Source: Blattamonas nauphoetae
Lineage: Eukaryota; Preaxostyla; Oxymonadida
Length of the DNA: 64,000 bases
Assembly (NCBI GenBank): GCA_033064195.1
Contig: JARBJD010000016.1
Coordinates: 1 to 64,000 of the forward strand
Reading direction: 5' to 3'
Numbering within the stretch: the stretch's first letter is position 1; each line of letters begins with the position of its first letter. The notes under the pieces are model-generated. The model made no database searches and had not been told where the DNA came from. It saw only the letters and a program-made list of their open reading frames with translations. Position numbers and translations under genes: made by a program. Of this stretch, positions 1-11,957 are shown in pieces.

Positions 1-2118
1 AAGCTGGATCGTCAGTGCCATCTTCCTCGCTCTCTCGATTGCGGGCAGTGGGCGACTGTGTTCTACGAGGCAGACCTTGTCAGCACATTTCATGTCCAGG
101 CCGATTCGAGGCTGTACTGTTCCTCGTCCGATGCAAGCCTGGCCTGATCAACGGAGTGCTGCAGATGGTACTCGTGGTCACTGTATGGACGAGTGGCGGT
201 GGCTGACCGAGTTTGAGAATCACAAACGGTCGGAAAAGCACGAATTGTGGTATACGATGAAGATGGTTGTGTTTCTGCTGGTGAACTCTGTCGTTCCGTT
301 CTTCATCATCTTGCCCAGAGCCGATCTGGGAAGAGCGTCCAACGAGGACGAGCTCTTCAAGCAGCTCACTCTTCGTGCGAACATCCTCCTCATCCTCCAG
401 TTCCTGAAGAGGGAGCTCGGACACACTGTCATTGGCAATCTGATCGGGAGTGTCCCTGTGTGGAGGAGACGAGCACAAACACGACACTACGAACGGAAGA
501 AGAGGGCGCTGTGAAGAACTTGACGACGACCAGTCGCGCTTCAACACCCCAACACCCGGTATGGACCTGATGAGCCAAGACCTGTATAGCCAGACACAAA
601 GCAGGCTGGAACACAATGGAGACAGCAGACGACGCGGGGGGCGGAAGGGAAGAAAAGTAGAAGAAGAAGGTCAGGCCGTCCACCAAAATGACTGTGGTGC
701 CACGCGAGCTGATGCTGGAGCTGCGGGAGAAGCGGAGGGAGTTCAGGGAGTACGAGAACGAGTACAACAAACGCATGTCGGAAGTCGAGTTTGAGCAGTC
801 GAAGGGCAAGTACGATTACGTGCAGCAGTATCTGGACAAGCTGAACTACATCCTGCAGATCGCCTTCTTCACCTGATCTCGCCCTCTCGTCCCTCGTGGC
901 TCTCATCAGCGGCGTGCTCGACACCTCTCCGCGCGGTACAAGCTGCTCAACACAGCAACACCCGATCCCGTCGACTCGCCCAAACACGTCGTGGATGGAA
1001 ACGTCGATCACGACGATCATCTGGGCCTCCATCCCGCTCACCACACTCGAGCTGTATTACTGTTTCCGCGCCAAGCTGACCGACCTCTTCACGGAGGTTA
1101 CACTCCAACCACTGCAGACAACGCAGCGTTTGTTTTCTTCATCCAGTTTGCTGCGTTGGCACTGGAGAACTTGTTTCTGGCAGTCCGTGCGGCGATTGCG
1201 CTGTCTGTCAGTGCGGTCCCGAGAATGGTGCGCAGATCGATCAAAGAGGACGAGGTGACTTACTTTCTCTTCCTCAAATTCATTTCCCTTTTCAGAAAAT
1301 GTAAGAGGATATGCTCAGCCTTGTCAAAGAAAACGATAAAGAAGGAGCGTGAGAGGAAGCGATTCAAGACGGACATGGAGGAGTTCTACAGAAAACAAGA
1401 AGAACGGAAGAAGAAGCAAATCCTTGACATTCACCTGAACTCAAGAAGAAAAAGCATCCTTAATCAAGGTGCTTTCCCTTCTTCATTTGGTGCGTATTAA
1501 TTTTCACATTTTAACTTGCTTCTAATCGATCCAACCCCTTAAACATATCTCACCTGGTTTCAGCTTTCTTCTTCGTTTATCTTGTTTCTGTGCATTCTTC
1601 GATTCATTTCTTATGCACTCATGATTGTAGACTGCATCTGCTCAAATCGACACGGAATTCGGGGCGATCAAGCTGAAAGTGGGCTTCATCCTCATCTTCG
1701 ACGACATCATCGGGCTTAAGATGCAGCAGAGCATCTACCTGCGCTCAGAGGGTCTGACGTACCAGATGGAGTCAGAGAAGGAGCTTCCTATTCGTATATC
1801 TCTATTTTGTAGTCCGTCACATCAAACTTCTTTTATGTCGACTACTAACTTGTCCTTTCATCTCAGCTTATCCAAGCATATCCACACATCCCTACTGACA
1901 ACATATCTGAACAGAGTCTATGTTCTGAGATTTTCAGCGAAGCCTATCATTCAAACCAGGTAACAGCCCGACCACATGGGATATATTCTTAATATGGAAT
2001 TCTTGATAATTCACGCTGTTTCTCTGTTATGTTCGTTCATTATTTGTCGTTCTTTCGGTCGCAGATCGGAGAGTCTACAATCAACATCCTGACGCAGGAT
2101 CGCAGCTGTCCGCACTGA
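1..2118 (+). pseudogene. Anoctamin (TMEM16) family gene, 5' end outside window, frame-disrupted
   Basis: Anoctamins are multi-pass membrane scramblases or chloride channels. Family signatures appear in order but in different frames: a KPGLINGVLQ-like stretch (about 140-180), WLTEFENHKRSEKHE plus a hydrophobic helix (about 190-300; family form LTEWENHRT), a charged loop followed by YDYVQQYLDKLNYILQIAFF (about 690-870), and FFIQFAALALENLFLAVRA followed by a basic tail (about 1135-1250), which matches the last anoctamin helix. At least two frame changes without obvious introns separate them, near 150-200 and near 870-1130. Later exons may follow (about 1631-1795 and 2065-2118, ending in TGA) after AG acceptors at about 1630 and 2064. 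Their sequence is not recognisably anoctamin. Either the gene is decayed or the assembly has indels here. The family call is solid, while gene integrity and exon structure are uncertain. Confidence 0.6.
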
Positions 2119-4352
2119 ATGATCTCCAACAAGAACACTTTTACGACAACAACGTCATTTGCCAGCTCAAAAGTCTGCTTTCCACTTCATCTTATTGACC
2201 ATTTTCTCTCCCATCGTCTCCATCCATTCCACAACAAACGTCATCAGTTGGTTGACCAAAAGCTAAAACCACGCCCACTGCTACATCATCAAAGCCACAG
2301 ACTCCTTTGGCACAGAAAATAAAACAGAAGACACAAGTGTCTGTCCCAAACACCCATCGCACTCCAACACGCCGGAATGCATCAATGAAGCTGAGTAATA
2401 TTCATGGATCCAGTCAACCAGATTAAATCAGCTCTCTAAGCGCAGTCGACTCTGTGGCCATTGAGTTTGGTCATCAAGATATCCAAACGCTTCTTCAAAT
2501 CAAGAAGTCGGCTGTTTTCGTTAATAGGATATACAATACTCTTGCCAAAATTCTTCGATCTGAATTATTGGGCGAGTTTGGGCACAGTTGCTGCTTGCTG
2601 GTTCAAATTGTCGCTGACGACAGTCCCAATGCGATTTCCACGATTCTAAAGAAGGATTGAACAGATCGCAGGTCGAGAAATTGGAAGATTCCAAGTGGAT
2701 AGTGTTGAGGATACATTTGTAGCGACGTGACATGTTACAAGGAACCACAGACTAGAGTAAACACCTCATCGAACAAAACACTCTCTCTGTCCTCGTTCGC
2801 GGACTTGAATGCCCTAACTTGAACATTACAAATGCATCCATGATCCAATTGCACAAAATTATCCTTTCCAGCGTCCAGATGACACCTGACTTCGAACCAC
2901 ACACAGCTTAGAGAAAAGCGAGGATTCTGGAAGTCTCGTTCAATAACAACCAAGTCTCAACTGTTTCTCATTTTCCCGAATTCTTCATATCATGGTAGTG
3001 TCAGTCATTTCACCTGATTGCTGCCCAAAATCTCCTTTTCTCCGAACAAGTTCCATCTCCGGCTAACACAATAGTGAGGCGATAAACGGCTCTTATTCAT
3101 CATGTAATTGAAAGAATTTAGCGATGATGTCGTTCAAACGTGTTGTAACTGAAACTGTTTCCAAGAAATGATGGTCGATTGATTCTTGTTGTGTGAGACG
3201 TAAAACGATGGTGATTTCCGACTTTCAACTTATTAAATGAGTGAGTATGGTCTGTATGTTGCAATAAGCCGGTTTGGGTTTCATCATCTTATCCTTCAGA
3301 GGCGAATGACGAGCAGATCAATCTTAGCTTTCTTGGTTCCTGAAGAGTCGGTATTCCAGATCTAAATGATCAGAAAAGATGTTCTTCTGTTCTGCATTTT
3401 CGTAGTGACGGTATTAAGATTGTCAGGAATGTGATCCATACTGGGAGTATCCGGTCTTCCTGTTGAGAATGATCCCCTTCTGTTGGTTGTGTGTGGACGC
3501 TGCTGTTCAATCGCTTTCGTTCCAAGCTGAGCAGAGGTGTTTTGGTGCCTGGGGCTTCTCCATCAATAATCTCCGACTCTGTCGGAGAGAGTCGATTGCC
3601 ATTCAGCTTGCGAAGGAGAATACGGCAGAGTGCAGAGGGTTGGGGTTTGGGAGAGGTTGGGGTCGAGAAGGATGGCTGGCGATGGGGTTTGCTGATGTGT
3701 TGAGATGAATGCAGGTGAAATGCTGCAGTAGACAGGAGGGTTGATAACAGACGGCTGCTAAATCGACGGAAATAAAAGCGAGGACAATGTGATTCCCTTT
3801 GTCTGCGAAAGATGGGTGAGAAGGAAGCTTGACGAGGAAGCTGTGAAATGGATCATCAGTGGCAGGGCTGTCTGCGTTGGCAAAGAAAAGCCGAATTCAT
3901 GTCCCTCTACATCATTGGGTGATGATACTGGGGATGGGAAGCGTTATTTCCGCAGGACAGTGGCGGTGGGAATGATCCATTTCATCGGTTTCGAAGGAAT
4001 GAAAATGAAAGGGTTTGTGGGAGCTGATTCTAACAATTTGGACTAATGCGCGAATGTGCTCAGGGAGCGGATGGAAATACGACAGGAAGCGCTGTAAAAG
4101 ATGTTTTACTGGGATGAAATTGACGTCTTCCCAGTCGCAAACTTCGTTCTGGGCCAAAGACGCGACTGGCGAACACAGCCATCGAACAGGCAGAATGATG
4201 TTGAAGAAACCCATCATGAGGTTGGGCCCACCGCAAATAGTGGGTATCGGTGTGGAACAGTGGAGAAGACGGCTCCTGAATGGAATGTGAAATCGAGAAA
4301 GACGAAACGTTGAAGAGGGTGAGGGCTGTTGGAGAGGTGAGGTGGGTACATT
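2119..4352. other. Intergenic stretch with no recognised gene
   Basis: No open frame here shows a recognisable domain, convincing splice pattern or similarity to other parts of the window. Short open frames occur on both strands at about 3463-3708, 3789-4046 and 4015-4313. Their compositions look random and they overlap one another. The right end grades into the 32-bp tandem repeat. Confidence 0.5.
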
Positions 4353-6225
4353 CAGGTCGATTGAGGAAGAGTGGAGCGGCTAATGAGGTTGATTGGAGGG
4401 GAAGAGTGGGCATAATGAGGTCGATTGGAGGGAAGAGTGGGCATAATGAGGTTGATTGGAGGGAAGAGTGGGCATAATGAGGTCGATTGGAGGGAAGAGG
4501 CAATGAGTTTGATTGGAGGGGAAGAGTGGGCATAATGAGGTTGATTGGAGGGGAAGAGTGGGCATAATGAGGTTGATTGGAGGGGAAGAGTGGGCATAAT
4601 GAGGTTGATTGGAGGGGAAGAGTGGGCATAATGAGGTTGATTGGAGGGGAAGAGTGGGCATAATGAGGTTGATTGGAGGGGAAGAGTGGGCATAATGAGG
4701 TTGATTGGAGGGGAAGAGTGGGCATAATGAGGTTGATTGGAGGGGAAGAGTGGGCATAATGAGGTTGATTGGAGGGGAAGAGTGGGCATAATGAGGTTGA
4801 TTGGAGGGGAAGAGTGGGCATAATGAGGTCGATTGGAGGGAAGAGTGGGCATAATGAGGTCGATTGGAGGGGAAGAGTGGGCATAATGAGGTTGATTGGA
4901 GGGGAAGAGTGGGCATAATGAGGTTGATTGGAGGGAAGAGTGGGCATAATGAGGTTGATTGGAGGGGAAGAGTGGGCATAATGAGGTTGATTGGAGGGGA
5001 AGAGTGGGCATAATGAGGTTGATTGGAGGGGAAGAGTGGGCATAATGAGGTTGATTGAGGGGAAGAGGTACAATGAGTCTAATTGGAGGGGAAGAGGGCA
5101 TAATGAGTTTGATTGAGGGAAGAGTGGGCATAATGAGTGTTGATTGGAGGAAGAGGCAATCGAGGTTGATTGGAGGGAAGAGTGGGCATAATGAGGTCGA
5201 TTGGAGGGGAAAAGTGGGCATGAGTTGATTGGAGGGGAAGAGTGGGCATAATGAGGTCGATTGGAGGGGAAGAGTGGGCATAATGAGGTTGATTGGAGGG
5301 GAAGAGTGGGCATAATGAGGTTGATTGGAGGGGAAGAGTGGGCATAATGAGGTTGATTGGAGGGGAAGAGTGGGCATAATGAGGTTGATTGGAGGGAAGA
5401 GTGGGCTACCGAGGTTGATTGGAGGGAAGAGTGGGCATAATGAGGTTGATTGGAGGGGAAGAGTGGGCATAATGAGGTTGATTGAGGGGAAGAGTGGGGG
5501 CATAATGAGGTTGATTGGAGGGGAAGAGTGGGCATAATGAGGTTGATTGAGGAAGAGTGGGTATAATGAGGTCGATTGGAGGGAAGAGTGGGCATACGAG
5601 GTTGATTGGAGGGAAGAGTGGGCATAATGAGGTTGATTGGAGGGAAGAGTGGGCATAATGAGGTTGATTGGAGGGAAGAGTGGGCATAATGAGGTTGATT
5701 GGAGGTGGGAAGAGGCAATACGAGGTCGATTGGAGGTGGGAAGAGGCAATGCGAGGTCGATTGAGGTGGGAAGAGGGCATAATGAGGTTGATTGGAGGTG
5801 GAAGAGGCATGCGAGGTCGATTGATGGGAAGAGGGCAAATGAGGTCGATTGAGGTGGGGTGAGGCACGGAGGCCGATTTCAGGTGGGAAGAGGGCAACAT
5901 GAGGTCGATTGGAGGTGGGAAGAGGGCAATGCGAGGTCGATTGGAGGTGGGAAGAGGGCAATGCGAGGTCGATTGGAGGTGGGAAGAGGGCAAATGCGAG
6001 GTCGATTGGAGGTGGAAGAGGCAATGCGAGGTCGATTGAGGTGGGAAGAGGGTCGTCTGAGGTGGATTAGAGGTGGGAAGAGGCAATGCGAGGTCGATTG
6101 GAGGTGGGAAGAGGGCAATGCGAGGTCGATTGGAGGTGGGAAGAGGCAATGCGAGGTCGATTGGAGGTGGGAAGAGGGTCGTTCGAGGTGGATTGGAGGT
6201 GAGGAAGAGGACAATGCGAGTTGAT
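4353..6225. repeat. Minisatellite 1, 32-bp unit, about 58 copies
   Basis: The core unit starts ATAATGAGGTTGATTGGAGG and continues GGAAGAGTGGGC (32 bp). It is almost perfect from about 4500 to 5060. Units with 1-3-base indels fill 5060-5700. A diverged subtype with GCGAGGTCGATTGGAGGTGG covers about 5700-6200. The G-rich strand is the plus strand. Because 32 is not a multiple of three, a frame through the array cycles through all three phases every 96 bp. No phase of the minus strand contains a stop, which produces long proline-rich open frames there (about 4060-6024 and 4352-5749). These are best read as artefacts of the repeat. Confidence 0.92.
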
Positions 6226-6366
6226 TTACAGAGCTGATGTGGTTGAACATATGAACGAAAACTGACTTGTGGGTTGATTGAGACCTTTGTTGTCTCTTTG
6301 TGTCGCATCCCAACACATTTTCTCTAGAAACCTAAAACTAACTATCCCATCAAGAATTTCCTTCAG

Positions 6367-7194
6367 GATGCAAGAATACCTCTCAAAATCAGATTCGACA
6401 ACAAGTACCCACGGGAAGGCGATTTATGACCTTCTCTTGAAACAGCATAGTGACTATCCAGCAGCTCCTCTCATCCGAGCTCTGGATAGTCGTCGGGAAC
6501 TGATACCAATTAGGCAGATTGTACAAGCTCATTATAACAGTTTGTATCTCTTTTCTCTCATTCTTTTCACTTTAGCAAATTACTTCATTATTGTCATCAC
6601 TATCTCATTTGTACAACGAAATGAGGAATAATGATGACAAGGTTAGGTTGATGCAGTGTGTTTCGCAGGTATGTAGTCTCCACGAAACACAAACCTTTGA
6701 GCTTCCGTGTCGAAGAGGGAGGCTTCTACTACGCACACTCCCGCTTCGACACAATAAATGGAAGACCGAGAGCACCAACTCGTCGGAGACCGGCCTCGAA
6801 ACAGGTTTAATTTTCCTTTCTTTCCATAATCACCAACAGAAAATTAACATAGAGGAAGATGAAGTCCTGATGAAAGCCATCATGGACAATACATCCCCAA
6901 GCTGTGAATCACAGTCGAAACTCAGTAAAAAAGAAGAAAAACAGTTTGCCTCTTTATTCTCATTGTTTTATTATCTCTCAAACAGAACCTTCGGTCCTTG
7001 ACTCGCTCGACAAAGACGACGAGGACTTCCTTCTGAATCATTCGAACTCGCAACACCAAACCATATCTCCAAATACCTCAACAAATATCAAACCAAAACT
7101 AGAACCAAGGCTCCTCTCCTCAACAAAGAAGGACCTTCATCAGAAATTGGTTCAAGATGGCAAAACCAAAATGTCCTATTCTTCATCTTTGTAA
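6367..7194 (+). CDS. Unrecognised multi-exon protein gene
   Basis: The likely start is ATG at 6367, giving MQEYLSKSDSTTSTHGKAIY. I infer short introns at about 6540-6575 (GTTTGT...TTTAG), about 6804-6838 (GTTTAA...CAACAG) and about 6942-6984 (GTTTGC...AAACAG). They remove pyrimidine-rich, stop-containing stretches. The joined product is hydrophilic: a helical N-terminal half with HYNS...LYNEMRNNDDK, a middle containing VEEGGFYYAHSRFDTINGRP, and an acidic then basic tail (EPSVLDSLDKDDEDF; KPKLEPRLLSSTKK) ending in TAA at 7192-7194. I do not recognise the family. No membrane segment or signal peptide is visible. Exon borders are inferred from GT-AG consensus and frame continuity only. The frame used between 6660 and 6800 is the least certain point. 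Confidence 0.5.
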
Positions 7195-8508
7195 AAAACA
7201 AATTTCTAAAAAAGCAACAAAAAGAACAGACCTTTGCTCAATTTGTGAGCGAGGCAAACATCTACAAAAAAACAAGAAACAAACAACAAATTAACAGAAA
7301 AAGAAAAAAAAGAATTAGAAACAATAAAAACACAAAGAAATAGCAGAAAACAAAGAAATTATTACAATTACTGCACCTCACATCGACGATAACTCTTTAG
7401 TTATCGTGATGGATTTTAAAGAAATTGGCGTTTGCCTCTTGCAAACGACCAAATCGGACACGATTTTATTCACAGACACAAGTTTCTCATTTATGTATCA
7501 CTTGTTTCACCTCACAGAATTCTGTTATCACTAAATCATATCACAACTTTATTTCCCCTGTTCTTTCACACGACCACCGTTTTGTTCAGGAATGTTTAAC
7601 CGATTTATTTGCTCTTGATTCATATAGTTCCAAAACTCACATCACTGTTTTTCTGATACTGGTCCTCATTTTAGGAACCAGTATGTTCTCGGTTACTTCC
7701 TTTCTTCCGAAAACCCCTGTTTTAGGGAAGAAAGTTTCATATTGTTTCTTTGCTGAGCAGCATGGTAAAACTGCTGCGACTCCGAATCTGGAGTTTTAAC
7801 GAATTGTGTTTCACATCACCTCAAACACCCCATCCGCTCTTCGGATGAACTTCGTGCGTTTTCACTTCGCATTTCGAAAGTTTCCCAGCAATGAAAGTAA
7901 TACCTTTCATTACTTCCCCGAGTATGTCTCTTTTCCATAGTGACCTTTTCTCTGACTTTAGGCATACTGTCTTCCCAGACAGTCATTCTTACTTTAGGGT
8001 TATCACCGGTCTCAAAGAATATCTTGGTTTTTACGTTCCGAAACCTCCTTGACCGGTGCCCCAGTTTGTGTTAACTCATCTTCTTTTTCTTTCGTTTTCA
8101 TGAGAAGCGGGAGTGGATAAGAGGGAGCGGAAGGTGTATGAGAAGGAAGAAGTGGAGAGGCGGGACGAGAATGAGTTGAGTTCGGGACTTCAGTCTATTA
8201 CTTTCGTTACTCTTGCATTCCGACTTCTGTTTCATCTTCTCCTACTTCTGTTATTTTTGATACTTCTCCCAATTCTCAAATTATTGATTCATCTTATCAT
8301 TCTCCTATTCTTCATTCTTCTCCTCATTCTCCTAATTCTCAAACCCCCCTTTTTCAACCTATTACCCTCCCTTCTCTTATCCTTTTTCTTCTCCCTCATT
8401 CTCCTATTCTTTCTCTCCAAGCTTCCACCTTTTCATTCTGATTCATTTTTCACCTCACCCTTTGATAACTATTAAACCACCACCTCGCTCTTTCCATACC
8501 TGGCTTAT
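7195..8508. other. A-rich then pyrimidine-rich intergenic DNA
   Basis: 7195-7350 is strongly A-rich on the plus strand. 7400-8100 has open frames without recognisable content. 8200-8450 is a C/T-rich stretch with repeated TTCTCCT-like blocks that translates into low-complexity leucine-rich sequence. I find no supported gene here. Confidence 0.5.
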
Positions 8509-8578
8509 CCTGCCAGGCCTTTTGGGCCGGCCAGCCTAGTACCATCAATGGCCTTGTGTCCGGTACTAGGTTGGCAGG
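8509..8578. other. GC-rich nested inverted repeat (hairpin-forming)
   Basis: Outer arms CCTGCCA (8509-8515) and TGGCAGG (8572-8578) are exact reverse complements. Inner arms CCTAGTACC (8535-8543) and GGTACTAGG (8562-8570) are also exact. A small GGCC-TTTTG-GGCC hairpin lies within the left arm (8516-8528). The element sits in AT-rich DNA about 280 bp before minisatellite 2. It could be a hairpin in RNA or DNA, or the remains of a small transposon end. No function can be assigned. Confidence 0.6.
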
Positions 8579-8854
8579 ACTTGGAATGAGTGAGGACAAC
8601 ACTGAAACACTTATTTTTCATTCTTGATTTCTTCATTAGACAATTCCTACTGCATATTTCTTCTCTTGTATCAACAATCATTCTCTTTCTTGTCTTCTCA
8701 TTTTGTAGGTTGTCGATCCTTCACCCAATTTCTCCTCGAGATTTTGGGTCATACCAAGTACACTTGAAGCGGAAGGAAAACGATATGACCCAATCCTTCT
8801 TAGTTAATTCTTTTCTACCAGATTTCCTTTGCGATAGAGGATATTCTTCCATCG

Positions 8855-11800
8855 CCACCAAACACTCCACTTCGCCTCCATCGCCACCAAACACTCCACT
8901 TCTGCCTCCATCGCCACCAAACACTCCACTTCGCTCTCCATCGCCACCAAACACTCCACTTCGCTCTCCATCGCCACCAAACACTCCACTTCGCTCTCCA
9001 TCGCCACCAAACACTCCACTTCGCCTCCATCGCCACCAAACACCCACTTCGCCTCCATCGCCACCAAACACTCCACTTCGCCTCCATCGCCACCAAACAC
9101 CCACTTCGCCTCCATCGCCACCAAACACTCCTCTTCGCCTCCATCGCCACCAAACACCCACTTCGCCTCCATCGCCACCAAACACTCCACTTCGCCCCCA
9201 TCGCCACCAAACACTCCGTCTTCGCTCTCCATCGCCACCAAACACTCCACTTCGCCCCCATCGCCACCAAACACTCCACTTCGCCTCCATCGCCACCAAA
9301 CACTCCACTTCGCCCCCATCGCCACCAAACACTCCACTTCCATCGCCACCAAACACCCACTTCGCCTCCATCGCCACCAAACACTCCACTTCTGCCTCCA
9401 TCGCCACCAAACACTCCACTTCGCCTCCCCATCGCCACCAAACACCCATCTTTGCCTCCATCGCCACCAAACACTCCACTGGCTCTCCATCGCCACCAAA
9501 CACTCCACTTCGCCTCCATCGCCACCAAACACCCACTTCGCCTCCATCGCCACCAAACACTCCACTTCGCCTCCATCGCCACCAAACACCCACTTCGCCT
9601 CCATCGCCACCAAACACTCCACTTCGCCTCCATCGCCACCAAACACCCACTTCGCCTCCATCGCCACCAAACACTCCACTTCGCCCCCATCGCCACCAAA
9701 CACCCACTTCGCCTCCATCGCCACCAACACTCCACTTCGCCTCCATCGCCACCAAACACTCCACTTCGCCTCCATCGCCACCAAACACTCTTGCCTCCAT
9801 CGCCACCAAACACCCACTTCGCTCTCCATCGCCACCAAACACTCCACTTCGCCTCCATCGCCACCAAACACTTCGCCCCATCGCCACCAAACATCACTTC
9901 GCTCTCCATCGCCACCAAACACTCCACTTCGCCTCCATCGCCACCAAACACTCCACTTCGCCTCCATCGCCACCAAACACCCACTTCGCCTCCATCGCCA
10001 CCAAACACTCCTCTTCGCCCCCATCGCCACCAAACACTCCACTTCGCCCCCATCGCCACCAAACACCCACTCTTGCCTCCATCGCCACCAAACACTCCAC
10101 TTCGCCTCCATCGCCACCAAACACTCCACTTCGCCCCCCATCGCCACCAAACACCCACACTTCGCCTCCATCGCCACCAAACACCCACTTCGCCCCCATC
10201 GCCACCAAACACCCACTTCTTCCATCGCCACCAAACACCCACTTCGCCTCCATCGCCACCAAACACTCCACTTCGCCTCCATCGCCACCTCAAACACCCA
10301 CTTCGCCTCCATCGCCACCAAACACTCCCTGCCCCCATCGCCACCAAACACCCACTTCGCCTCCATCGCCACCAAACACTCCACTTCGCCCCCATCGCCA
10401 CCAAACACCCACTTCGCCTCCATCGCCACCAAACACTCTTCGCCCCCATCGCCACCAAACACTCCACTTCTGCCTCCATCGCCACCCAAACACCCACTTC
10501 GCCCATCGCCACCAAACACTTTCGCCCCCATCGCCACCAAACACTCCACTTCGCCCCCCCATCGCCACCAAACACTCCACTTCGCCTCCATCGCCACCAA
10601 ACACTCCACTTCGCCTCCATCGCCACCAAACACTCCACTTCGCCTCCATCGCCACCAAACACCCACTTCGCCTCCATCGCCACCCTCGCCACCACTCCTT
10701 CGCCTCCATCGCCACCAAACACTCCACTTCGCCTCCATCGCCACCAAACACCCACTTCGCCCCCATCGCCACCAAACACTCAGTTCGCCTCCATCGCCAC
10801 CAAACACTCCACTTCGCTCCCCATCGCCACCAAACACTCCACTTCGCTCTCCATCGCCACCAAACACTCCACTTCGCCCCCATCGCCACCAAACACTCCA
10901 CTTCGCTCTCCATCGCCACCAAACACTCCACTTCGCCTCCATCGCCACCAAACACTCCTCTTCGCTCCCCCATCGCCACCAAACACTCCACTTCGCTCTC
11001 CATCGCCACCAAACACTCCACTTCGCCTCCATCGCCACCAAACACCCACTTCGCCTCCATCGCCACCAAACACTCCACTTCGCTCCATCGCCACCAAACA
11101 CTCCACTTCGCCTCCATCGCCACCAAACACTCGTCTTCGCTCTCCATCGCCACCAAACACTCCACTTCGCTCTCCATCGCCACCAAACACTCCACTTCGC
11201 TCCCCATCGCCACCAAACACTCCACTTCGCTCTCCATCGCCACCAAACACTCCACTTCGCTCCCCATCGCCACCAAACACTCCACTTCGCCTCCATCGCC
11301 ACCAAACACTCCTCTTCGCCCCCATCGCCACCAAACACTCCACTTCGCTCTCCATCGCCACCAAACACTCCACTGCTTCCATCGCCACCAAACACCTCTT
11401 CGCCCCCATCGCCACCAAACACTCCACTTCGCCTCCATCGCCACCAAACACTCCACTTCGCTCTCCATCGCCACCAAACACTCCACTTCGCTCTCCATCG
11501 CCACCAAACACTCCACTTCGCTCTCCATCGCCACCAAACACTCCACTTCGCTCTCCATCGCCACCAAACACTCCACTTCGCTCTCCATCGCCACCAAACA
11601 CTCCACTTCGCTCTCCATCGCCACCAAACACTCCACTTCGCTCCCCATCGCCACCAAACACTCGTCTTCGCTCTCCATCGCCACCAAACACTCCACTTCG
11701 CTCCCCATCGCCACCAAACACTCCACTTCGCTCTCCATCGCCACCAAACACTCCACTTCGCTCCCCATCGCCACCAAACACTCCACTTCGCTCCCCATCG

Positions 11801-11957
11801 CCACCAAACACTCCACTTCGCTCTCCATCGCCACCAAACACTCGTCTTCGCTCCCCATCGCCACCAAACACTCCACTTCGCTCTCCATCGCCACCAAACA
11901 CTCCACTTCGCTCTCCATCGCCACCAAACACTCCACTTCGCTCCCCATCGCCACCAA
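8855..11957. repeat. Minisatellite 2, 28-30-bp unit, more than 100 copies
   Basis: The core unit is CCATCGCCACCAAACACTCC followed by ACTTCGCT-type sequence. Units are 28, 29 or 30 bp long, differing in the CCTC/CTCT/CCCC spacer and in CACTCCACTT versus CACCCACTT. From about 11,140 to 11,955 the 30-bp form is almost perfectly regular. C-rich sequence is on the plus strand. Neither strand has a stop in the unit, so very long open frames cross the array on both strands (1195 codons at 8590-12177, 1067 codons on the minus strand). The 30-bp form reads as the decapeptide TPLRSPSPPN. The flanking ends of those frames look like non-coding AT-rich DNA, so I do not call a gene. Confidence 0.92.

Noticed and set aside
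4060-6024. 654-codon minus-strand Pro/His-rich frame
   Set aside because: It is an artefact of the 32-bp repeat; overlapping frames in the other phases are equally open.
7425-7799. 124-codon plus-strand frame as a gene
   Set aside because: Low-complexity composition, no domain, no start context or splice support.
8113-8475. Leucine-rich membrane protein frame
   Set aside because: Produced by a C/T-rich low-complexity tract of repeated TTCTCCT blocks; no conserved feature.
4353-11957. CRISPR arrays
   Set aside because: Units are contiguous near-identical repeats with no unique spacers, and the genome is eukaryotic.
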